Source: Candidatus Polarisedimenticolaceae bacterium
GTDB lineage: Bacteria > Pseudomonadota > Gammaproteobacteria > Chromatiales > Chromatiaceae
Direction of reading: 5' to 3'
Assembly: GCA_021648685.1 (NCBI GenBank)
Contig: JAKISI010000004.1
Coordinates: 1-64,000 of the forward strand
DNA length: 64,000 nucleotides
Within the stretch, counting starts at the first letter, position 1; the number at the start of each line of letters is the position of its first letter. Under the pieces are notes generated by a model, which was given only the letters and a program-made list of their open reading frames with translations, was not told the DNA's origin and searched no databases. This document shows positions 37,071 through 46,342 of the stretch, piece by piece. The position numbers were made by a program, and so were the translations under genes.

Positions 37071-37495
37071 CGCCGGGCCAGCTGATCCCGCATGCAGGCA
37101 GTATGTGCCTGCTGGAGCAGATTGTGAACTGGGATCAACAGCAGGTTGTCTGTTCTACAGGCTCACACAGGTCATTGAAAAATCCGCTACGCAGTAATGG
37201 TCAGTTGAGTGCCATTCATGCGATAGAGTATGGGGCGCAGGCTGTCGCTGTGCATGGGGGGTTGCTGGCGCAAGAGCGCAATGAAGCAATCCAGCCCGGT
37301 TATCTGGCAGCGCTGCGCCATATCAGGCTACACCAGTCACGTCTGGATGAGATCGAGTCAGCGCTTACCGTGGAGGCAACACAGTTGCTCTGCGATGCGG
37401 GCAATCTGATCTACTCCTTCACGGTTAAGGCCGCTGATCAGGCTATTGCAGATGGGCGGGTTGTGGTGATTGTTCAATCGGAGGTCTCCACTTGA
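37061..37495 (+). CDS. Aryl-polyene 3-hydroxyacyl-ACP dehydratase (ApeP-like)
   Basis: The 144-residue hot-dog protein has the ApeP/FabA-like start LTPGQLIPHAGSMCLLEQIV and the helix SAIHAIEYGAQAVAVHGGL. The H in IPHAGSM is the probable catalytic base. A KS-like partner precedes it and a ketoreductase follows, both overlapping by a few bases. With the other hot-dog protein at 27.3 kb it could form the heterodimeric dehydratase known from characterised clusters. Confidence 0.83.
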   Translation: MPLTPGQLIPHAGSMCLLEQIVNWDQQQVVCSTGSHRSLKNPLRSNGQLSAIHAIEYGAQAVAVHGGLLAQERNEAIQPGYLAALRHIRLHQSRLDEIESALTVEATQLLCDAGNLIYSFTVKAADQAIADGRVVVIVQSEVST

Positions 37496-38211
37496 AAAGA
37501 GCACTGGTAACGGGCGGAAGTGGCGATATTGGTTCCGCCATCTGCCAGCGTCTGGCGGCCGATGGTGTGCATGTCATCGTGCATGCCAATAGCAACCTGG
37601 CGCGCGCTGAGGCAGTTGCAGCTGAGATCAATGCCTCAGGCGGATCAGCTAAAAGCGTGCAGTTTGATGTGGTGGATGGTGCGGCAACAGAGCAGGCACT
37701 AGAGGGTTTGCTGGAGGCCGGGCCGATCCAGATCCTGGTCAACAATGCCGGTATCCATGAGGATGCACCGATGGCAGGCATGAGCCGTGAGCAGTGGCAG
37801 CGGGTGATCAATGTATCGCTGAATGGCTTCTTCAATGTAACCCAACCACTGTTGATGCCGATGATGCGTACCCGCTGGGGGCGTATCATTAGCCTCTCAT
37901 CGGTTGCCGGGGTGATGGGCAATCGGGGGCAGGCCAACTATGCGGCGGCAAAATCCGGTCTGCATGGCGCCTCACGTTCATTGGCGATAGAGCTGGCCTC
38001 CAGGGGCGTTACGGTCAACGTGGTTGCGCCGGGCATTATTCAGGGCAGCATGTCACAACAGGGTTTTAATAGTGAGCGCATCAAGCAACTGGTGCCAATG
38101 AAGCGGGCAGGAGAGCCGGAAGAGGTAGCCTCGCTGGTCAGTTTCCTGGCCTCAGATGAGTCGGGCTATATATCAGCTCAGGTGATCTCGATTAATGGAG
38201 CAATGTGCTGA
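37492..38211 (+). CDS. 3-oxoacyl-ACP reductase (FabG-like)
   Basis: The 239-residue short-chain dehydrogenase has its nucleotide-binding glycines in LVTGGSGDIGSAICQRLAAD, the NNAG motif (LVNNAGIHEDAP) and the catalytic Ser-Tyr-Lys in SLSSVAGVMGNRGQANYAAA-K. It starts at TTG, overlapping the previous stop. It would reduce the beta-keto group in each extension cycle. Its position in the cluster separates it from the housekeeping fabG, which is not in the window. Confidence 0.9.
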   Translation: MKRALVTGGSGDIGSAICQRLAADGVHVIVHANSNLARAEAVAAEINASGGSAKSVQFDVVDGAATEQALEGLLEAGPIQILVNNAGIHEDAPMAGMSREQWQRVINVSLNGFFNVTQPLLMPMMRTRWGRIISLSSVAGVMGNRGQANYAAAKSGLHGASRSLAIELASRGVTVNVVAPGIIQGSMSQQGFNSERIKQLVPMKRAGEPEEVASLVSFLASDESGYISAQVISINGAMC

Positions 38212-38964
38212 ATGAAGAGTTCTGATTGTGCTGTTGTCATTCCAGCCTTTAATGAAGAGGCAACCATCCAGGCGCTGGTAAAGCGTGTTCTGTTGCAGGT
38301 AGAGCAGGTGATTGTAGTGGATGACGGCTCAACGGATGGCACCTGTGATGAGCTATCTGAGCTTGCTGTCACGGTACTGAAAAACGGCCAAAACAGAGGT
38401 AAGGCCGCCTCGCTACAGCATGGCTTTCAATATGCCATGCAGCAGGGTTGCAGCGCTGTCATTACGCTGGATGGCGATGGACAACATGCGCCAGAAGAGA
38501 TCCCCCGTCTTTTGAAAGCGGCCTCAGACAGACCCGATACCATCATCGTTGCAGCACGCCTGATCAACCGTGAAGCGGCCCCCCCGTTACGTCTGTTCGC
38601 CAATAAGTTTGCAGATTTCTGGGTCTCCTGGGCCTCAGGTTATCCGGTGGTTGATTCACAGTCTGGTTTTCGCCTCTACCCGGCAACCCTGTTAGATAGT
38701 GTTGCTCAGACTGATTGCCAAGCGGAAGGTTTTGTCTTTGAGAGCAAGATTTTTATTGAAGCTGCCAAGCGAGGCTTCTATAGTGTCGTGGTTCCAGTTG
38801 AATCTATCTATCTGCCAGATCGAAGAGAGAGCCACTACCGACCCTTCGGCGATACATCACGCATTGTTTTGATGATCGCCTGGCAGCTGTTCAAGCGGGG
38901 AGGCTATCTGCCGGGTTTGTTAAGAGCATTGGGCATTCTGGCGGATCCACGAGGGAATTTGTAG
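38212..38964 (+). CDS. Family 2 glycosyltransferase
   Basis: The 250-residue GT-A enzyme resembles dolichol-phosphate mannose synthases. Motifs are VVIPAFNEEATIQALVKRVL, VVDDGSTDGT and the metal-binding ITLDGDGQHAPEE. A C-terminal amphipathic region (LMIAWQLFKRGGYLPGLLRA) may bind the membrane. It starts directly after the reductase stop. In aryl-polyene clusters a glycosyltransferase probably adds the sugar between polyene and lipid anchor. Confidence 0.87.
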   Translation: MKSSDCAVVIPAFNEEATIQALVKRVLLQVEQVIVVDDGSTDGTCDELSELAVTVLKNGQNRGKAASLQHGFQYAMQQGCSAVITLDGDGQHAPEEIPRLLKAASDRPDTIIVAARLINREAAPPLRLFANKFADFWVSWASGYPVVDSQSGFRLYPATLLDSVAQTDCQAEGFVFESKIFIEAAKRGFYSVVVPVESIYLPDRRESHYRPFGDTSRIVLMIAWQLFKRGGYLPGLLRALGILADPRGNL

Positions 38965-38997
38965 AGATTTATCCCAATAATGAAAGGAGAACATCTA

Positions 38998-39408
38998 ATG
39001 GTAAAAGAGAGATATTTAAAACGGACTGCCTTTGTTTTGGTAGCGGCGGCTATGCTGATCCTGGTTGGATGTAAGTCAGCGCCAATATACAACGTTACAG
39101 ATGTGCCTGTGGATACCTATACCAAGGATCTTACCGCTGAGAAGGTGAAGAAAGCGATTGTCAAGGCAGGTGTAGGCCTGGGGTGGCAGATCAAGGAGGA
39201 GGAGCCGGGTAAGCTTGTGGGCATCCTGTACCTGCGTAAACACATGGCGAAGATTGATATCCCCTATTCAGCAAACGGCTACAGCCTGATCTATAAGGAT
39301 AGCAATCAACTAAACTACGATGCAGAGAAGCAACAGATCCATAAAAATTACAACGGCTGGATTCAAAACCTGGATCGAGCCATCCAATCCCATCTGGTAG
39401 CCTTATAA
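38998..39408 (+). CDS. Small lipoprotein after the pigment cluster
   Basis: The 136-residue lipoprotein has a signal ending AMLILVGC. The mature domain contains YNVTDVPVDTYTKDLTAEKV and KAGVGLGWQIKEEEPGKLVG, without a family I can name. A strong SD (AAAGGAG) precedes the ATG at 38998. It follows the glycosyltransferase by 33 bp and could be the last gene of the operon. The KA(I/G)...W pattern resembles small lipoproteins that follow signal sequences in many proteobacteria. Confidence 0.68.
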   Translation: MVKERYLKRTAFVLVAAAMLILVGCKSAPIYNVTDVPVDTYTKDLTAEKVKKAIVKAGVGLGWQIKEEEPGKLVGILYLRKHMAKIDIPYSANGYSLIYKDSNQLNYDAEKQQIHKNYNGWIQNLDRAIQSHLVAL

Positions 39409-39462
39409 TTCAGGTGTAATGTCTGGGGCAAGGGATATCCCTGCCCCAGCTTCACATAACCA

Positions 39463-40140
39463 ATGCGCTTTGATCCCGAGCAGGGTGCGGTTGATTGGGA
39501 TGGCCTCTGGACTCTGCTGCTCTCCCTCCTGATTATTGCAGTAACCGCTGCAATGCCCCTCTTTTTTACCTATCTTCATGTCCTGCGCATTGCACGTAAC
39601 AGCCCGGAATGCGCAAATGCCTGTAGTGGCTGCTTTGTCTTTGGTAAAAAACTTGTGAATGGGGCGGTTGATGAGGAGTACCAGTTGCGCCTGGAGCGCG
39701 CCTTGCGGCTTATTCAGCAGCAACCCGAATGCCTGGTACTGCTGCTGGGCGGCTCTACATCCGCAGGAGAACCCAGTGAAGCAGCGTCCGGGCTTCTCTA
39801 TCTTCAGCAGCGAGCTCTTCCGGGGCAGCACAATATTCGCCTTGAAGAGCAGTCGAAAAACACCCTCGATAATCTACGTAATGCGCGGCAAATCCTGCAG
39901 CAAGAGCAGCTCAATCAAGTGGTACTGATCTCTAACCGCTACCATTTGGCGCGCTGTAGGTTGATTGCCAACAGCCTGAAAATCAAACATACCCTCTGTG
40001 CGGCCGAGCCGGTATTGAATATCAATCCTGAAATGCTGTTGAAGCTGTTTATTGAGGCCGCCTATATCCACTGGTTTGTGGTTGGAAAAACCTGGGCGCA
40101 ACTTACTGGAAACAGGCGCATGCTGGCGCGCGTCACCTGA
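39463..40140 (+). CDS. YdcF/ElyC-like DUF218 membrane protein
   Basis: The 225-residue protein has two hydrophobic segments at the N-terminus (about 16-45) and a DUF218 domain: CFVFGKKLVNGAVDEEYQLR, CLVLLLGGSTSAGEPSEA and EEQSKNTLDNLRNAR, then VLISNRYHLARC. The last block is the SanA/ElyC signature. Family members affect envelope integrity and peptidoglycan precursor use. Substrate unknown. It overlaps the convergent 5-FCL gene by eight bases. Confidence 0.82.
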   Translation: MRFDPEQGAVDWDGLWTLLLSLLIIAVTAAMPLFFTYLHVLRIARNSPECANACSGCFVFGKKLVNGAVDEEYQLRLERALRLIQQQPECLVLLLGGSTSAGEPSEAASGLLYLQQRALPGQHNIRLEEQSKNTLDNLRNARQILQQEQLNQVVLISNRYHLARCRLIANSLKIKHTLCAAEPVLNINPEMLLKLFIEAAYIHWFVVGKTWAQLTGNRRMLARVT

Positions 40141-40732
40141 ATTTGTATGTAGCATAAATTCTGCTCTCAGTGACCACTCCTTGCAGCGGAATATCCCAGG
40201 GATGAACGGGCAGTTGATCTGCTTTTTGGCAATCATGCGCGACACCAATCAAACATGGCGATTGCCATCGGCTGCGTGTTCGAAGAAAGCTCAGGGTGCG
40301 GTCATAGTAACCGCCGCCCATACCCAGGCGATTACACTCTGCATCAAATGCAACCAGTGGCATCAGGATAAGATTCAGCCCCCAGGGTTTTATCGGCGGG
40401 TGCTTGCGATGGTCAGGCTCATGGATGCCAAAACGGTTGGGCATGAGCCGGTCACCAGGCCGGTACCTGCAAAACCAAAGTGTGTACTTTGGACCTTTGT
40501 GGATGACCGGCAGGAAACACTCCTTACCCATGCTGTGGGCACGGCAGAGGATCGGGGCAAGGTCTATTTCGCCATCGGCACAGAGATAGAAGGCGATACG
40601 CTGGCTGCGTAGAAAAAACGCGGAACGGGCAAGTCGCCCGGCAACACTCTGGCTGTGTGATTTTTGCTGTTGAGCCGACAGGGATAGGCGCTGCGCACGT
40701 ATCTGTTGGCGCAGCTGCTTTGGATCATACAT
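40133..40732 (-). CDS. 5-formyltetrahydrofolate cyclo-ligase
   Basis: The 199-residue ATP-dependent enzyme converts 5-formyl-THF to 5,10-methenyl-THF. The N-terminus KQLRQQIRAQRLSLSAQQQ, the central VAFDAECNRLGMGGGYYDRTL with the ATP/folate site, and the LIGVAHDCQ segment are all typical. It lies just downstream of the 6S RNA gene, the classic ssrS-ygfA layout of gammaproteobacteria. The gene is named fau, ygfA or folD-unrelated 5-FCL in different genomes. Confidence 0.92.
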   Translation of the reverse strand: MYDPKQLRQQIRAQRLSLSAQQQKSHSQSVAGRLARSAFFLRSQRIAFYLCADGEIDLAPILCRAHSMGKECFLPVIHKGPKYTLWFCRYRPGDRLMPNRFGIHEPDHRKHPPIKPWGLNLILMPLVAFDAECNRLGMGGGYYDRTLSFLRTRSRWQSPCLIGVAHDCQKADQLPVHPWDIPLQGVVTESRIYATYKFR

Positions 40733-40747
40733 GGGTGGTGATGTTGA

Positions 40748-40953
40748 GATAAGCGGTGCCCCCCACCTGTGTCGTCGCGAACCTTTGTTCTTGAACCTGT
40801 AGGTTCAAGTGGGATCATCAAGAACGCATCAGGCTTCCCACTACGAGGCGGGCATGCACAACAGCGCTGCAATCATAATCCCAAGGCATCAATTAGGCTC
40901 AAGAAAATACCCAGCCACTAACGGGCACTGCAGGGGACACCGCTACTGTAGGC
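40748..40953 (-). ncRNA. ssrS: 6S RNA
   Basis: Read on the minus strand, GCGGTGTCCCC near the 5' end pairs with GGGGGGCACCGC near the 3' end to form the closing stem. The 3' half contains CTTGAACCTACAGGTTCAAG, the helix shared with E. coli 6S RNA, followed by a CGACGACACA stretch also found there. It sits between zapA and 5-FCL, the conserved place of ssrS. 6S RNA binds sigma-70 RNA polymerase as a promoter mimic. Ends are estimated to within about 10 nt. Confidence 0.88.
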
Positions 40954-40967
40954 TATACCCTATTGGC

Positions 40968-41282
40968 TCAAAGTTCCAGCTGGTTTGTGGAATTTAGTGC
41001 AATTTCAATTTTGCTTTGCAGCGCCTTGATCCGTTTTCCGGCGCTCTGGCTGCTGCTCTCTTTCTGGATTTGCTGGCCTAAAAGCTCATGCGCAAGATTG
41101 AGTGCTGCCATTACCGCAATGCGATCCGTGCCGATCACCTTGCCGGTGCTGCGGATCTCCCGCATCTTGTCATCCAGGAAACGAACGGACTCCAGCAGTG
41201 AGGCTCTGTCGTCCGGCTCACAGGAGATGCGGTAATCCTTATCCAGGATCTGTACGGTGACGGGTGTGGACTCTTGCTTCAT
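40968..41282 (-). CDS. zapA: Cell division protein ZapA
   Basis: The 104-residue FtsZ-ring stabiliser has the VTVQILDKDYRISCEPDDRA start and RVMALNLAHEL-type core (IAVMAALNLAHELLGQQIQK), then a C-terminal coiled coil. It partly overlaps the ZapB-like gene upstream, so both division factors are co-transcribed; the 6S RNA gene follows downstream. Confidence 0.9.
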   Translation of the reverse strand: MKQESTPVTVQILDKDYRISCEPDDRASLLESVRFLDDKMREIRSTGKVIGTDRIAVMAALNLAHELLGQQIQKESSSQSAGKRIKALQSKIEIALNSTNQLEL

Positions 41283-41512
41283 GATTCCTCTTCCATGGAT
41301 TTGAGGCGCATGATGATGCCTTCGACCCGATTCTTTGCCAACTCTGTTTTCTCAATGAGATCAGCGCGTTCGGCCATCAGACTATCCTGTTGGGAGCGCA
41401 GTGAATGATTTTCATCCTTGAGCTGTGTACAGGCACGGATAAGCTCCTCGACCCGAACCTCCAGTTTTTTTAGATCAAGTTCCATGGCTTGGCTGTCGGT
41501 AGTGTGGTTCAT
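41279..41512 (-). CDS. ZapB-like coiled-coil protein (TIGR02449 type)
   Basis: The 77-residue protein is almost wholly coiled coil: LDLKKLEVRVEELIRACTQL, then EDNHSLRSQQDSL-like heptads and the C-terminal KNRVEGIIMRLKSMEEES. This small family is found upstream of zapA in gammaproteobacteria. A division role is inferred from the neighbour and from similarity in shape to ZapB. The stop overlaps the zapA start. Confidence 0.85.
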   Translation of the reverse strand: MNHTTDSQAMELDLKKLEVRVEELIRACTQLKDENHSLRSQQDSLMAERADLIEKTELAKNRVEGIIMRLKSMEEES

Positions 41513-41627
41513 GGATCCAATATAGAGCGCACTTAGCAGTGGGTCAACGGTTTAGATGAGTGTTATTATGCCCCGCGCATCCAGACCGGGTGCTATCGAC
41601 CACAGAGACCTGACCTTATCCTCCGAC

Positions 41628-42152
41628 ATGCCTGATTTCGAAACGCTGGAACAGCAGTTTGATACTGCAAAAATAGACCTGAACCCTGCCGAGGCGCAAG
41701 GGCTGCTGTGTGGCCTGCTGTGCCATGCCAGAGAGGATGTCCTGGGCAGATGGCTCGATGAGCTGCTGCCAGCAGCAGCACTGAGCAGCGTCCAAACGGC
41801 GCTGGATGAGCTCTACTCCAAAACCTGCGAGGCTCTGAATGATCAGAATTTCGGCTTTGAACCGATGCTGCCCAATGATAGATGCTCCATCTCTGGGCGC
41901 AGTCAGGCGCTGAGCCTCTGGTGCCAAAGCTTTCTCTATGGGCTTGGACTTGCCACCAAAAATGTGGAGAAAGGGGTCTCCAGCCTTGGGCGGGAGGCGC
42001 TGATAGACCTGACCGAGATCACCCGCATGGACACGGAGCTGATGGAGGAGAGCGATGAAAACGAGGCAGCACTCCTTGAGCTGGTAGAGTTTCTGCGAAT
42101 AGCCGTGATCACGATTTACGAAGAGCTGGCCGCACAGCGAGAAGCCCACTGA
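41628..42152 (+). CDS. UPF0149 family protein (YgfB-like)
   Basis: About 174 residues from the preferred ATG (MPDFETLEQQFDTA). The UPF0149 core is clear: PAEAQGLLCGLLCHAREDV and FLYGLGLATKNVEKGVSSLG. The ATG at 41556 would add 24 residues without homology, in a stretch that looks like promoter (TATTAT at 41565-41570). It precedes pepP with a 1-base overlap, the ygfB-pepP pair of other gammaproteobacteria. Biochemical role not established. Confidence 0.85.
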   Translation: MPDFETLEQQFDTAKIDLNPAEAQGLLCGLLCHAREDVLGRWLDELLPAAALSSVQTALDELYSKTCEALNDQNFGFEPMLPNDRCSISGRSQALSLWCQSFLYGLGLATKNVEKGVSSLGREALIDLTEITRMDTELMEESDENEAALLELVEFLRIAVITIYEELAAQREAH

Positions 42153-43468
42153 TGACAGCAGCCGAATTCAAGCGCCGCCGTCGGCAGCTGATGCGCATGA
42201 TGGGGCCGAACAGCATTGCCATCCTGCCATCGGCTCCGGTGGCGGTGCGCAACCGCGATGTAGACTACCACTACCGCTCAGACAGCGACTTCTACTACCT
42301 CACCGGCTTCCCCGAACCCGAGGCGGTTGCGGTACTGATCCCTGGCCGCAAACAGGCCGAGTATATCCTCTTCTGCCGAGAACGTGATAAAAAGCGGGAG
42401 ATGTGGGACGGTACACGGGCCGGTCAGGAGGGTGCCTGCGAACAATACGGGGCAGATGACTCCTTCCCCATCGGCGACCTGAACGAGATCCTGCCGCGCA
42501 TGCTGGAGCAGTGCGAGCGGGTCTTCTACGCCATGGGCTGCAACCCGGAGCTGGACAAACAGCTGGGGAAGTGGGTCAACAAACTGCGCAATGCCTCGCG
42601 CTCCGGCCTGCACGGGCCGCTGGAATTTGTGGCGGTAGACCACTATCTGCACGATATGCGGCTCTACAAAAGCCGCTCCGAGATCAAGGCGATACGCACC
42701 GCTGCCCAAATCTCGGCCAAGGCGCACCAACGGGCAATGCGCCTCTGCACACCCGGCATGATGGAGTACCAGTTGGAGGCCGAGATCATCCATGAGTGCG
42801 CACGTCTGGGGGCGCGGTTCCAGGCCTACCCGGCGATTGTGGGTGGTGGCAGCAATGGCTGCATCCTGCACTATATCGACAACCGGGATGCGTTGCAGGA
42901 TGGTGACCTGGTACTGATCGATGCCGGTTGTGAATATGATTACTATGCCGCCGATATTACCCGCACCTTCCCGGTAAATGGCCGCTTCAGTGAACCCCAG
43001 CGTGAGCTGTATGAGCTGGTGCTGGCCGCGCAGCAGGCGGCCATCGCCAAGGTCAAACCCGGCAACCACTGGGACGACCCGCACCAGGCAGCGGTAAAAG
43101 TAGTCACCAAAGGGCTGGTGGAGCTGGGCATCCTGAAGGGTTCTGTACCCAGACTGATCAAGGATAAGGCCTATGGCAAATACTATGTACACAGCACCGG
43201 CCACTGGCTGGGCATGGATGTGCATGATGTGGGTGACTACAAGATCGATGGCCAGTGGCGGCAGCTGGAACCCGGCATGACACTGACCGTAGAGCCGGGC
43301 ATCTACATCCCCAAAGGGATGCGCGGCGTGGCAGCCCGGTGGCGCAATATCGGCATCCGCATCGAAGATGATCTGCTGGTGACCAAGGATGCGCCTGACC
43401 TGCTGACCAAAGAGGCGCCCAAAATGGTTGAGGAGATTGAATCACTGATGGGAAGATCGGCCGCATGA
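42152..43468 (+). CDS. pepP: Xaa-Pro aminopeptidase P
   Basis: The 438-residue dimetal (Mn) exopeptidase removes N-terminal residues preceding proline. The metal ligands are visible: two Asp in DAGCEYDYYAADITRTFPV, His in HSTGHWLGMDVHD, and Glu in TVEPGIYIP and GIRIEDDLLVT. The N-terminal creatinase-like domain (SIAILPSAPVAVRNRDVDYH) is complete. In enterics pepP is followed by ubiH; here gcvT follows with a four-base overlap. Confidence 0.95.
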   Translation: MTAAEFKRRRRQLMRMMGPNSIAILPSAPVAVRNRDVDYHYRSDSDFYYLTGFPEPEAVAVLIPGRKQAEYILFCRERDKKREMWDGTRAGQEGACEQYGADDSFPIGDLNEILPRMLEQCERVFYAMGCNPELDKQLGKWVNKLRNASRSGLHGPLEFVAVDHYLHDMRLYKSRSEIKAIRTAAQISAKAHQRAMRLCTPGMMEYQLEAEIIHECARLGARFQAYPAIVGGGSNGCILHYIDNRDALQDGDLVLIDAGCEYDYYAADITRTFPVNGRFSEPQRELYELVLAAQQAAIAKVKPGNHWDDPHQAAVKVVTKGLVELGILKGSVPRLIKDKAYGKYYVHSTGHWLGMDVHDVGDYKIDGQWRQLEPGMTLTVEPGIYIPKGMRGVAARWRNIGIRIEDDLLVTKDAPDLLTKEAPKMVEEIESLMGRSAA

Positions 43469-44556
43469 ACAGGAAAACGGCATTGAACGCGCTGCACCGG
43501 GCGCACGGCGGCCGCATGGTTCCCTTTGCCGACTGGGATATGCCGCTGCACTACGGTTCACAGATGGAGGAGCACCACGCCGTGCGCCGCTATGCCGGCA
43601 TGTTTGATGTCTCTCACATGCTGGTGATCGACCTTGCCGGTGAACAGAGCCGTCCCTTTCTGCAACGGCTGCTGGCCAATGATGTGGTGCGCCTGCAGAC
43701 GGCAGGCAAGGCACTCTACAGCTGCATGCTCAATGAGCAGGGTGGCGTGATCGACGACCTGATCGTCTATTATCTACAGGACAAGAGCTTCCGCATAGTG
43801 GTCAACGCCGGTTGTGCCGACAAGGATCTGGCCTGGATCAAAGAGCAGGCCACCCCCTTTGCCGTAGCGGTAACGCCGCGGCCTGACCTGGCCCTGATCG
43901 CAGTACAGGGGCCGCAGGCCAGAGAGAAGACACTGCCGCTGCTGCCGACTACACTGGCAGAGAGGGCCGCCCCACTGCCGGTATTCCACGCCACAGTGCA
44001 GGATCAGTGGTGCATGGCACGCACCGGCTACACTGGCGAGGATGGCTTTGAGATCATGCTGCCTGCAACAGAGGCTCCGGCCCTGTGGCAGGCGCTGGCC
44101 GAGGCGGGTGTCACACCCTGCGGCCTCGGCGCAAGGGATACCCTGCGGCTGGAGGCCGGCATGAACCTCTACGGCTCCGATATGGATGAGCAGTGCTCAC
44201 CGCTGGAGTCAGGGCTCGGCTGGACAGTGGCATGGGAACCCTCTGCACGCAACTTTATTGGCCGCAAGGCACTTGAAACAAAGCGCAACGCCATCGACAA
44301 TAAGCGCCTTATCGGGCTGCTGCTGGAGGGACGCGGGGTACTGCGCAACCATCAAAAGCTCTTCTCCGATGGCATCGAGGTGGGCGAGGTAACCTCCGGT
44401 GGTTTTGCGCCCACCCTGCAACGCTCGATTGCATTGGCGCGGGTGCAGCCGAATATCGGTGAAGCGTGCAGCGTAGAGATCCGGGGCAGGCAGGTGCCCG
44501 CAAAGGTGGTACGGCCGCCATTCGTACGAAAAGGCAAGATATGTATAGCGACATAG
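43465..44556 (+). CDS. gcvT: Aminomethyltransferase, glycine cleavage T-protein
   Basis: The 363-residue folate enzyme takes the aminomethyl group from lipoyl-GcvH, releases ammonia and makes methylene-THF. The start [20 protein letters not shown], the DVSHM motif, [13 protein letters not shown] and the [14 protein letters not shown] segment are present. The catalytic aspartate lies near MFDVSH. It starts the gcvT-H-PA-PB run in an operon behind pepP. Confidence 0.95.
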   Translation: MNRKTALNALHRAHGGRMVPFADWDMPLHYGSQMEEHHAVRRYAGMFDVSHMLVIDLAGEQSRPFLQRLLANDVVRLQTAGKALYSCMLNEQGGVIDDLIVYYLQDKSFRIVVNAGCADKDLAWIKEQATPFAVAVTPRPDLALIAVQGPQAREKTLPLLPTTLAERAAPLPVFHATVQDQWCMARTGYTGEDGFEIMLPATEAPALWQALAEAGVTPCGLGARDTLRLEAGMNLYGSDMDEQCSPLESGLGWTVAWEPSARNFIGRKALETKRNAIDNKRLIGLLLEGRGVLRNHQKLFSDGIEVGEVTSGGFAPTLQRSIALARVQPNIGEACSVEIRGRQVPAKVVRPPFVRKGKICIAT

Positions 44557-44569
44557 AGGGGGAGATCTC

Positions 44570-44956
44570 ATGAGTGACATTCCAAACGAACTAAGATATT
44601 GCAGAACCCACGAGTGGGTCAGCAGTGCAGAGGATGGTGTGGTGACCGTCGGCATCACGGATCATGCCCAGGATCAGCTGGGAGATCTGGTCTTCGTCGA
44701 GCTGCCAGAGATTGGCGACCCGTTTGAGGCGGAGGCCGAGTGTGCCGTTATTGAATCCGTCAAGGCCGCATCGGATATCTACTGTCCGGTAGCGGGTGAA
44801 ATAACCGAGGTCAACGAGGCGTTGATGGACTCCCCTGAGCTGGTCAATGACGACCCCTACGGCGATGGCTGGCTATTCAGGATAGCCATAACCGATGAAG
44901 CGGATCTGGATAGTCTGCTGGACGCAGACGGCTACCAGGAAGTCCTGGACGCCTGA
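44570..44956 (+). CDS. gcvH: Glycine cleavage H-protein
   Basis: The 128-residue lipoyl carrier has its lipoylated lysine at K65 in [19 protein letters not shown]. The N-terminal [10 protein letters not shown] and the C-terminal GDGWLFRI are typical. It shuttles the aminomethyl group between P-, T- and L-proteins. SD AGGGGGAGAT precedes the ATG. Confidence 0.96.
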   Translation: MSDIPNELRYCRTHEWVSSAEDGVVTVGITDHAQDQLGDLVFVELPEIGDPFEAEAECAVIESVKAASDIYCPVAGEITEVNEALMDSPELVNDDPYGDGWLFRIAITDEADLDSLLDADGYQEVLDA

Positions 44957-44980
44957 CCCCCCAAAAAAAGCAGATATTTT

Positions 44981-46342
44981 ATGCCCTTCATACCCCACAC
45001 CGAAGAGGATCTGCGCGAGATGCTGGCCGCCATTGGCGTACCGGATATCGAAGCGCTCTTCGATGAGATACCGGCAACACTGCGCTGTGGCAAGCTGATA
45101 CGGCTGCCGCAGGCGATCTCCGAGATGGAGGTGACCGGGCTGATGTCCGCCCGCGCCCGCCAGGATGGCGCGCCAGTCTGCTTTGTTGGCGCGGGCGCTT
45201 ACGACCACCACATCCCGGCGGCCGTCTGGCAGCTGGCCAGCCGGGGTGAGTTCTACACCGCCTACACCCCCTACCAGGCCGAGGCCAGCCAGGGCACCCT
45301 GCAGGTGCTGTACGAGTTCCAGAGCATGATGGCGGCACTGACCGGCATGGAGGTCTCCAATGCCTCGCTCTATGATGGTGCCACAGCGCTGGCAGAGGCG
45401 GTACTGATGGCGGTGCGCGCCAACCGCAAATCCAGATCCCGCCGGATACTGGTACCGCGTACACTGCACCCGGCCTACCGCCGCGTGGTGCAGGCGATGG
45501 TTGGTAAACAGAATATCGAGCTGGTGGAGCTGCCGTTCGACCCGGCAGGCGGCCACACCGACCCGGCGGCACTGGCCGCCTTCGAGGGTCAGGATATTAC
45601 GGCACTGGTCATCCCACAGCCCAACTACTTTGGTGTACTGGAAGAGGTCGACCTCCTCACCGACTGGGCACACGCCAACAAGACGCTGGCGATTGCCGTG
45701 GTCAACCCGGTAGCGCTGGCGCTGCTCCATCCACCCGGCAGCTGGGGTGAAGAGGGGGCAGATATCAGCTGTGGTGAGGGGCAGCCGCTGGGCGCGCCGC
45801 TCTCCTCCGGCGGGCCATATCTTGGCTTTATCTGTTGCCGACAAAAGCTGGTGCGGCAGATGCCAGGGCGGATTGTGGGCCGCACCCGTGACCTCGATGG
45901 CAAGATCGGCTACACCCTGACGCTACAGGCGCGGGAGCAGCACATCCGCCGCTCCAAGGCGACCTCCAACATCTGCACCAACCAGGGGTTGATGGCCACA
46001 GCGGCAACCATCCACCTGGCACTGCTGGGCAGCGAAGGGCTGGAGCGGGTCGCAGCCGCCTGCCATGCCAATGCCCGCAGCCTGGTGCAGAAGCTGACCG
46101 CGCTCGAAGGGGTGGAGCCGCTCTTCAACCGTCCGACCTTCCACGAACAGGTATTGTGCCTGCCGGTTCCGGCCGATGACGTGTTGCGCCAGCTCTCTGC
46201 GCAAGATCTTCTGGGCGGCCTGAATCTGAGCCGTGACTACCCTGAACTGGGCAATGCCATCCTGGTCTGCGCCACCGAGAAACGAACCGAACTAGAGATG
46301 GACGATTTCCAGCGCAAACTGCGGGCCATTCTGACATGCTGA
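44981..46342 (+). CDS. gcvPA: Glycine decarboxylase, P-protein subunit 1
   Basis: The 453-residue PLP fold partner lacks the PLP lysine and forms a heterotetramer with GcvPB. The N-terminal [20 protein letters not shown] and the [20 protein letters not shown] and [20 protein letters not shown] blocks are textbook. The split P-protein contrasts with the fused form in enterics. Confidence 0.95.
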   Translation: MPFIPHTEEDLREMLAAIGVPDIEALFDEIPATLRCGKLIRLPQAISEMEVTGLMSARARQDGAPVCFVGAGAYDHHIPAAVWQLASRGEFYTAYTPYQAEASQGTLQVLYEFQSMMAALTGMEVSNASLYDGATALAEAVLMAVRANRKSRSRRILVPRTLHPAYRRVVQAMVGKQNIELVELPFDPAGGHTDPAALAAFEGQDITALVIPQPNYFGVLEEVDLLTDWAHANKTLAIAVVNPVALALLHPPGSWGEEGADISCGEGQPLGAPLSSGGPYLGFICCRQKLVRQMPGRIVGRTRDLDGKIGYTLTLQAREQHIRRSKATSNICTNQGLMATAATIHLALLGSEGLERVAAACHANARSLVQKLTALEGVEPLFNRPTFHEQVLCLPVPADDVLRQLSAQDLLGGLNLSRDYPELGNAILVCATEKRTELEMDDFQRKLRAILTC

